DNA of 64,000 bases. Source: Serinibacter salmoneus (GTDB lineage Bacteria > Actinomycetota > Actinomycetes > Actinomycetales > Beutenbergiaceae). A model generated the notes under the pieces. That model saw only the letters and a program-made list of their open reading frames with translations. It was not told the origin of the DNA and searched no databases. Shown here piece by piece: positions 62,201 to 64,000 of this stretch. A program made the translations under genes and the position numbers. The DNA lies in NCBI RefSeq assembly GCF_002563925.1, contig NZ_PDJD01000001.1, positions 1,742,973-1,806,972 of the forward strand, read 5' to 3'. The first letter of the stretch is position 1, and each line of letters starts with the position of its first letter.

Positions 62201-62570
62201 CGCCGACGTGGCCACGAGCAACCAGTTCTACACCGAGATCGCCTGGCTGGCCGAGCAGGGCATCTCCACCGGCTGGAGCACCCCGCAGGGCCAGGAGTAC
62301 CGACCCCTGCAGCCCATCGCCCGTGACGCCATGGCCGCCTTCCTGTACCGGATGGCCGAGGTGGAGGACTACACACCCCCCACCACCTCACCCTTCGCCG
62401 ATGTGGCCACGGGCAACCAGTTCTACACCGAGATCGCCTGGATGCAGACCACCGGCATCTCCACCGGCTGGGAGGGCAACAACGGCACCAGCCTCTACCG
62501 GCCCCTGACCGACGTCGCCCGCGACGCCATGGCCGCCTTCCTCTACCGCTACGACCACCTGGAGGACTGA
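59214..62570 (+). CDS. Secreted alpha/beta hydrolase with Calx-beta-like region and three SLH-like repeats
   Basis: This 1118-residue exported protein has a Sec signal peptide (cleavage near ALAAPAAPA, about 35-41). A strand-rich N-terminal part is followed by an alpha/beta hydrolase (about 185-470). The oxyanion region is VVLFLHGRHTACSGG, the nucleophile is Ser in LMGHSRGGEG, the likely acid is in LPYCDGDVED and the His in MGMNHNFFNTY. Beta-rich domains follow, one Calx-beta-like (about 700-830). The end carries three 65-residue SLH-like repeats (about 925-1118; EIAWLAEQGISTGWS and ARDAMAAFLYRMAEVEDY), which probably attach it to the cell wall. GAGGAG precedes the GTG. An esterase/lipase role is inferred. 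Confidence 0.85.
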   Translation: MKPPHALLHSHRAPRAVAAAAALAALAAPALTAPALAAPAAPASATGTTDGEDWTVTTVPGGYEVTLELDAPVEVRASLPSLTVDGEEIGAATESLDGTTLTVLTTDPSVLEASSVEAGWVGEVPDGEAPSALPAELVDLAEGTMTELDADPSEVGPYAVERYDYDLGDEYFELRTFDRLGEARAAVFMPDASATGELPVVLFLHGRHTACSGGTRNPLAWPCNDDQTDIPSYLGYNEAAEVLASQGYAVVSISANAINSLDGSLADDTGAAARGQLVLDHLELLREANAGSAPEGISESLTGRLDLSNVGLMGHSRGGEGIMRAAVMNAELEEPFGINGVLPLAPTDYTRITVPGIPTAVILPYCDGDVEDQMGQKFINDSRYAYDDDVLRSSVLVMGMNHNFFNTYWTPGLYDIATSDDWRFMDRQQTSPICGENAETRVDAATQYSFGTAYMAGFFRLTLGGDEEFLPMFDGSDAVPASAGDVVVDVSATQPASTRLDLATFATTTDRVQVSGAGTFAFCENLSPVDVPSSKPYCVETLNFAQAPDWSTLGGNGKAGSVPSTPALHFTYEEPGSREVAAELAVTLTGGTDLSDYESLSFRVSPDEFVVGSTELDVELLDGAGGSAEVSAEEFGAALEVLPGLEYPLRKVLLQQLTIPLTEFEGVDLTDVRQVRFNAPQESGGVLLSDLAALAPATVGTPEISARPLVTVPEVRVEEGSGVGSVEVPLVLSAPAEETSEAYLTVLGSATGSVGNLMEKVTFAPGEQCVAVEVPLVGNTTTSSATTATFVTNASNTQTGVTIGDSFGAIIVREDDAVVSGEEELTLADPVGVQGDACAEAMATTGELTAHPATTTPGSPVTVTASGFRTGEAVTITLDGVEVATVVSADGSVEAEVILAEDASYGAHALLATGAGSGYSAAGEVTVGSPFVDVSVENMFFTEIAWLAEQGISTGWSTPQGQEYRPLQPIARDAMAAFLYRMAEVEDYTPPTTSPFADVATSNQFYTEIAWLAEQGISTGWSTPQGQEYRPLQPIARDAMAAFLYRMAEVEDYTPPTTSPFADVATGNQFYTEIAWMQTTGISTGWEGNNGTSLYRPLTDVARDAMAAFLYRYDHLED
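62040..62429. repeat. 195-bp tandem duplication coding SLH-like repeats
   Basis: Two 195-bp units (62040-62234 and 62235-62429) are nearly identical at the DNA level, including wobble positions. A third, diverged unit follows. This points to recent duplication or gene conversion. Confidence 0.88.
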
Positions 62571-62595
62571 CCCCCACCACCACCCCCACACCAGC

Positions 62596-62629
62596 GCGGG
62601 CCCCGGGAGCACACGCTCCCGGGGCCCGC
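62596..62629 (+). terminator. Terminator of the SLH-type hydrolase gene
   Basis: A perfect 15-bp stem (62596-62610, GCGGGCCCCGGGAGC, with 62615-62629) with a 4-base loop, 25 bases after the stop. This is the strongest hairpin in the window. Confidence 0.93.
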
Positions 62630-62725
62630 CCTGTGCTGCCCGAGCCCTCCGCCACCACCGGGCCCGGTTTGACCCGTGCCGTAACGTGCTCGGGACACAT
62701 GTACGACGACCGGAAAGGACAGTGA

Positions 62726-64000
62726 TGTCCGACCAGGGGTTCCAGATCGCCGCCGTAGTGGTCTACTTCGCGCTGATGCTCGGCATCGGCTACTACGCCT
62801 ACCGCAAGACCGCCAGTGACCTCGGCGGCTACATGCTCGGCAGCCGGGGGCTGCGGCCGAGCGTCGCCGCCCTCTCCGCCAGCGCCTCCGACATGTCCGG
62901 GTGGCTGCTGCTCGGCCTCCCGGGCGCCATCTACGCCGCCGGCCTGATCGAGGCATGGATCGCCATCGGCCTGATCATCGGCGCGTGGCTCAACTGGACG
63001 TACGTGGCGCCCAGGTTGCGGGCCTACTCCGAGATCTCCGACAACGCCATCACGATCCCGAGCTTCTTCGCCAAGCGCATCAAGGGGAATGTGCGGCCGC
63101 TGCGGATCTCCGCCGCGATCGTGATCCTCGCGTTCTTCACCTTCTACGTCTCCTCCGGGATGGTGGCGGCCGGGAAGTTCTTCGTCAGTTCCTTCGGGTG
63201 GAACTACCTGGCCGGGATGGGGCTGGTGGCGGTCATCACGCTCGCCTACACCCTCTTCGGCGGGTTCCTCGGCGCCACCCTGACCGATGTGGCGCAGGGC
63301 CTGTTGATGTTCGCGGCGCTGATCGCGGTGCCGATCGTGGCCGTGGTCCAGATGGGCGGCATCACCGAGACGGCGAACGCCATCACCGCGGTGAACCCGG
63401 AGGCGTTCAACCTGTTCGCGGGGATCAGCGAGGACGGCGCCCTGCTGTGGACGATCGGTCTGATCTCCACCGCCGCGTGGGGCCTGGGCTACTTCGGTCA
63501 GCCGCACATCATCGTGCGCTTCATGGCGCTGCGCACCCCGGCGGAGGCCAAGGTGGGCAAGCGGATCGCCATCAGCTGGATGGCGCTGACCGCCGCCGGC
63601 GCGATCGCCACCGCATTGATCGGCATCGGCTACTTCGCGCAGAACCCGGACGCCAGCCTGGCCGATCCGGAGACGGTGTTCCTGGTGCTGAGCCAGGTGT
63701 TCTTCCACCCGTTCGTGGCCGGCCTGGTCCTGGCCGCGGTGCTGGCGGCGATCATGTCGACGATGTCCTCCCAGCTCGTGGTGTGCTCCTCCGCGCTCGT
63801 GGAGGACCTGTACAACATGGTCGGCAAGCGCTCCTCCGACCGCGCCCAGCTGATCCTGGGCCGCGTGGGTGTGCTCGCGGTGGCGGTCGTGGCCGCCCTG
63901 CTCGCCCTGGACCAGAACGCCGCGGTGCTGGACCTGGTGGCGTTCGCGTGGGCCGGCTTCGGTGCCGCGTTCGGACCGATCGTGTTGCTGTCGCTGTACT
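62726..64000 (+). CDS. putP: Sodium/proline symporter, N-terminal part
   Basis: The first 425 residues are present; the gene leaves the right edge (full length is usually about 490-500). PutP imports proline with sodium. Family stretches of the SSS family are visible: SASDMSGWLLLGLPGA (about 50-65, a PutP hallmark), SEISDNAITIPSFFAKR and GLGYFGQPHIIVRFMA (about 252-267). About eleven membrane segments can be traced. AAAGGA lies five to nine bases before the ATG at 62726. Proline rather than another solute is indicated by the SDMSGWLLL and GYFGQPHII signatures. Confidence 0.94.

Overview
The window is a gene-dense, GC-rich (roughly 70%) stretch of an actinobacterial chromosome. The gene order is the conserved actinobacterial housekeeping backbone: leuS, comEA, comEC, holA, rpsT, lepA, hemW, hrcA, dnaJ, phoH, ybeY, era, leuA, recO, uppS and glyS. 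A mycothiol-type enzyme, SLH-like repeats of the Micrococcales style, GTG starts and leaderless promoters suggest order Micrococcales. I cannot place it more finely. No rRNA, tRNA, CRISPR array, prophage or insertion sequence is visible.

Layout. 1-3.5 kb: a partial AGCS symporter, a YibE/F membrane protein and glyS, all on the minus strand. 3.6-8.4 kb: a plus-strand zinc locus with two paralogous ZnuA lipoproteins, ZnuC, ZnuB and Zur, followed by a VTT-like membrane protein. Each znuA has its own Zur-box promoter. 8.4-19.8 kb: a minus-strand run of VOC protein, uppS, recO, leuA with an RNA leader, an FHA regulator, a membrane hydrolase, era, ybeY, phoH, dnaJ and hrcA with a CIRCE operator. 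19.8-25 kb: DUF3097, a proline-rich membrane protein, hemW and lepA. 25-31 kb: small actinobacterial genes, an operon of circularly permuted ATP-grasp, alpha-E and transglutaminase-like proteins, and a lone MazF/PemK-like gene. 31-46 kb: rpsT, holA, a HerA-like ATPase, argG with ArgR-like sites, an Ntn-type amidase, comEC/comEA, an AlbA_2 membrane protein, and leuS behind a leader-peptide attenuator. 46-64 kb: MarR/Dps, a metallophosphoesterase, two CNNM/CBS proteins preceded by a coupled small ORF, a cell-wall lipoprotein, a HAD phosphatase, pntAB, a YihY protein, a 1118-residue secreted hydrolase with SLH-like repeats, and a partial PutP.

Regulation is the richest layer. At least ten transcription units appear leaderless, with a TANNNT or GANNNT hexamer 6-7 bases before the start codon. 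The leuA leader can be folded by eye as a hairpin plus pseudoknot around a leader ORF with a rare CTA Leu codon. The leuS leader encodes Leu-Leu followed by an intrinsic terminator. The least familiar element is a 39-codon acidic, proline-rich ORF. It overlaps the first CNNM gene, whose Shine-Dalgarno sequence lies in a hairpin, so it is a candidate magnesium-sensing leader peptide.

Two intergenic regions carry a dispersed 23-bp repeat, and a third carries six tandem copies of a 22-bp unit.
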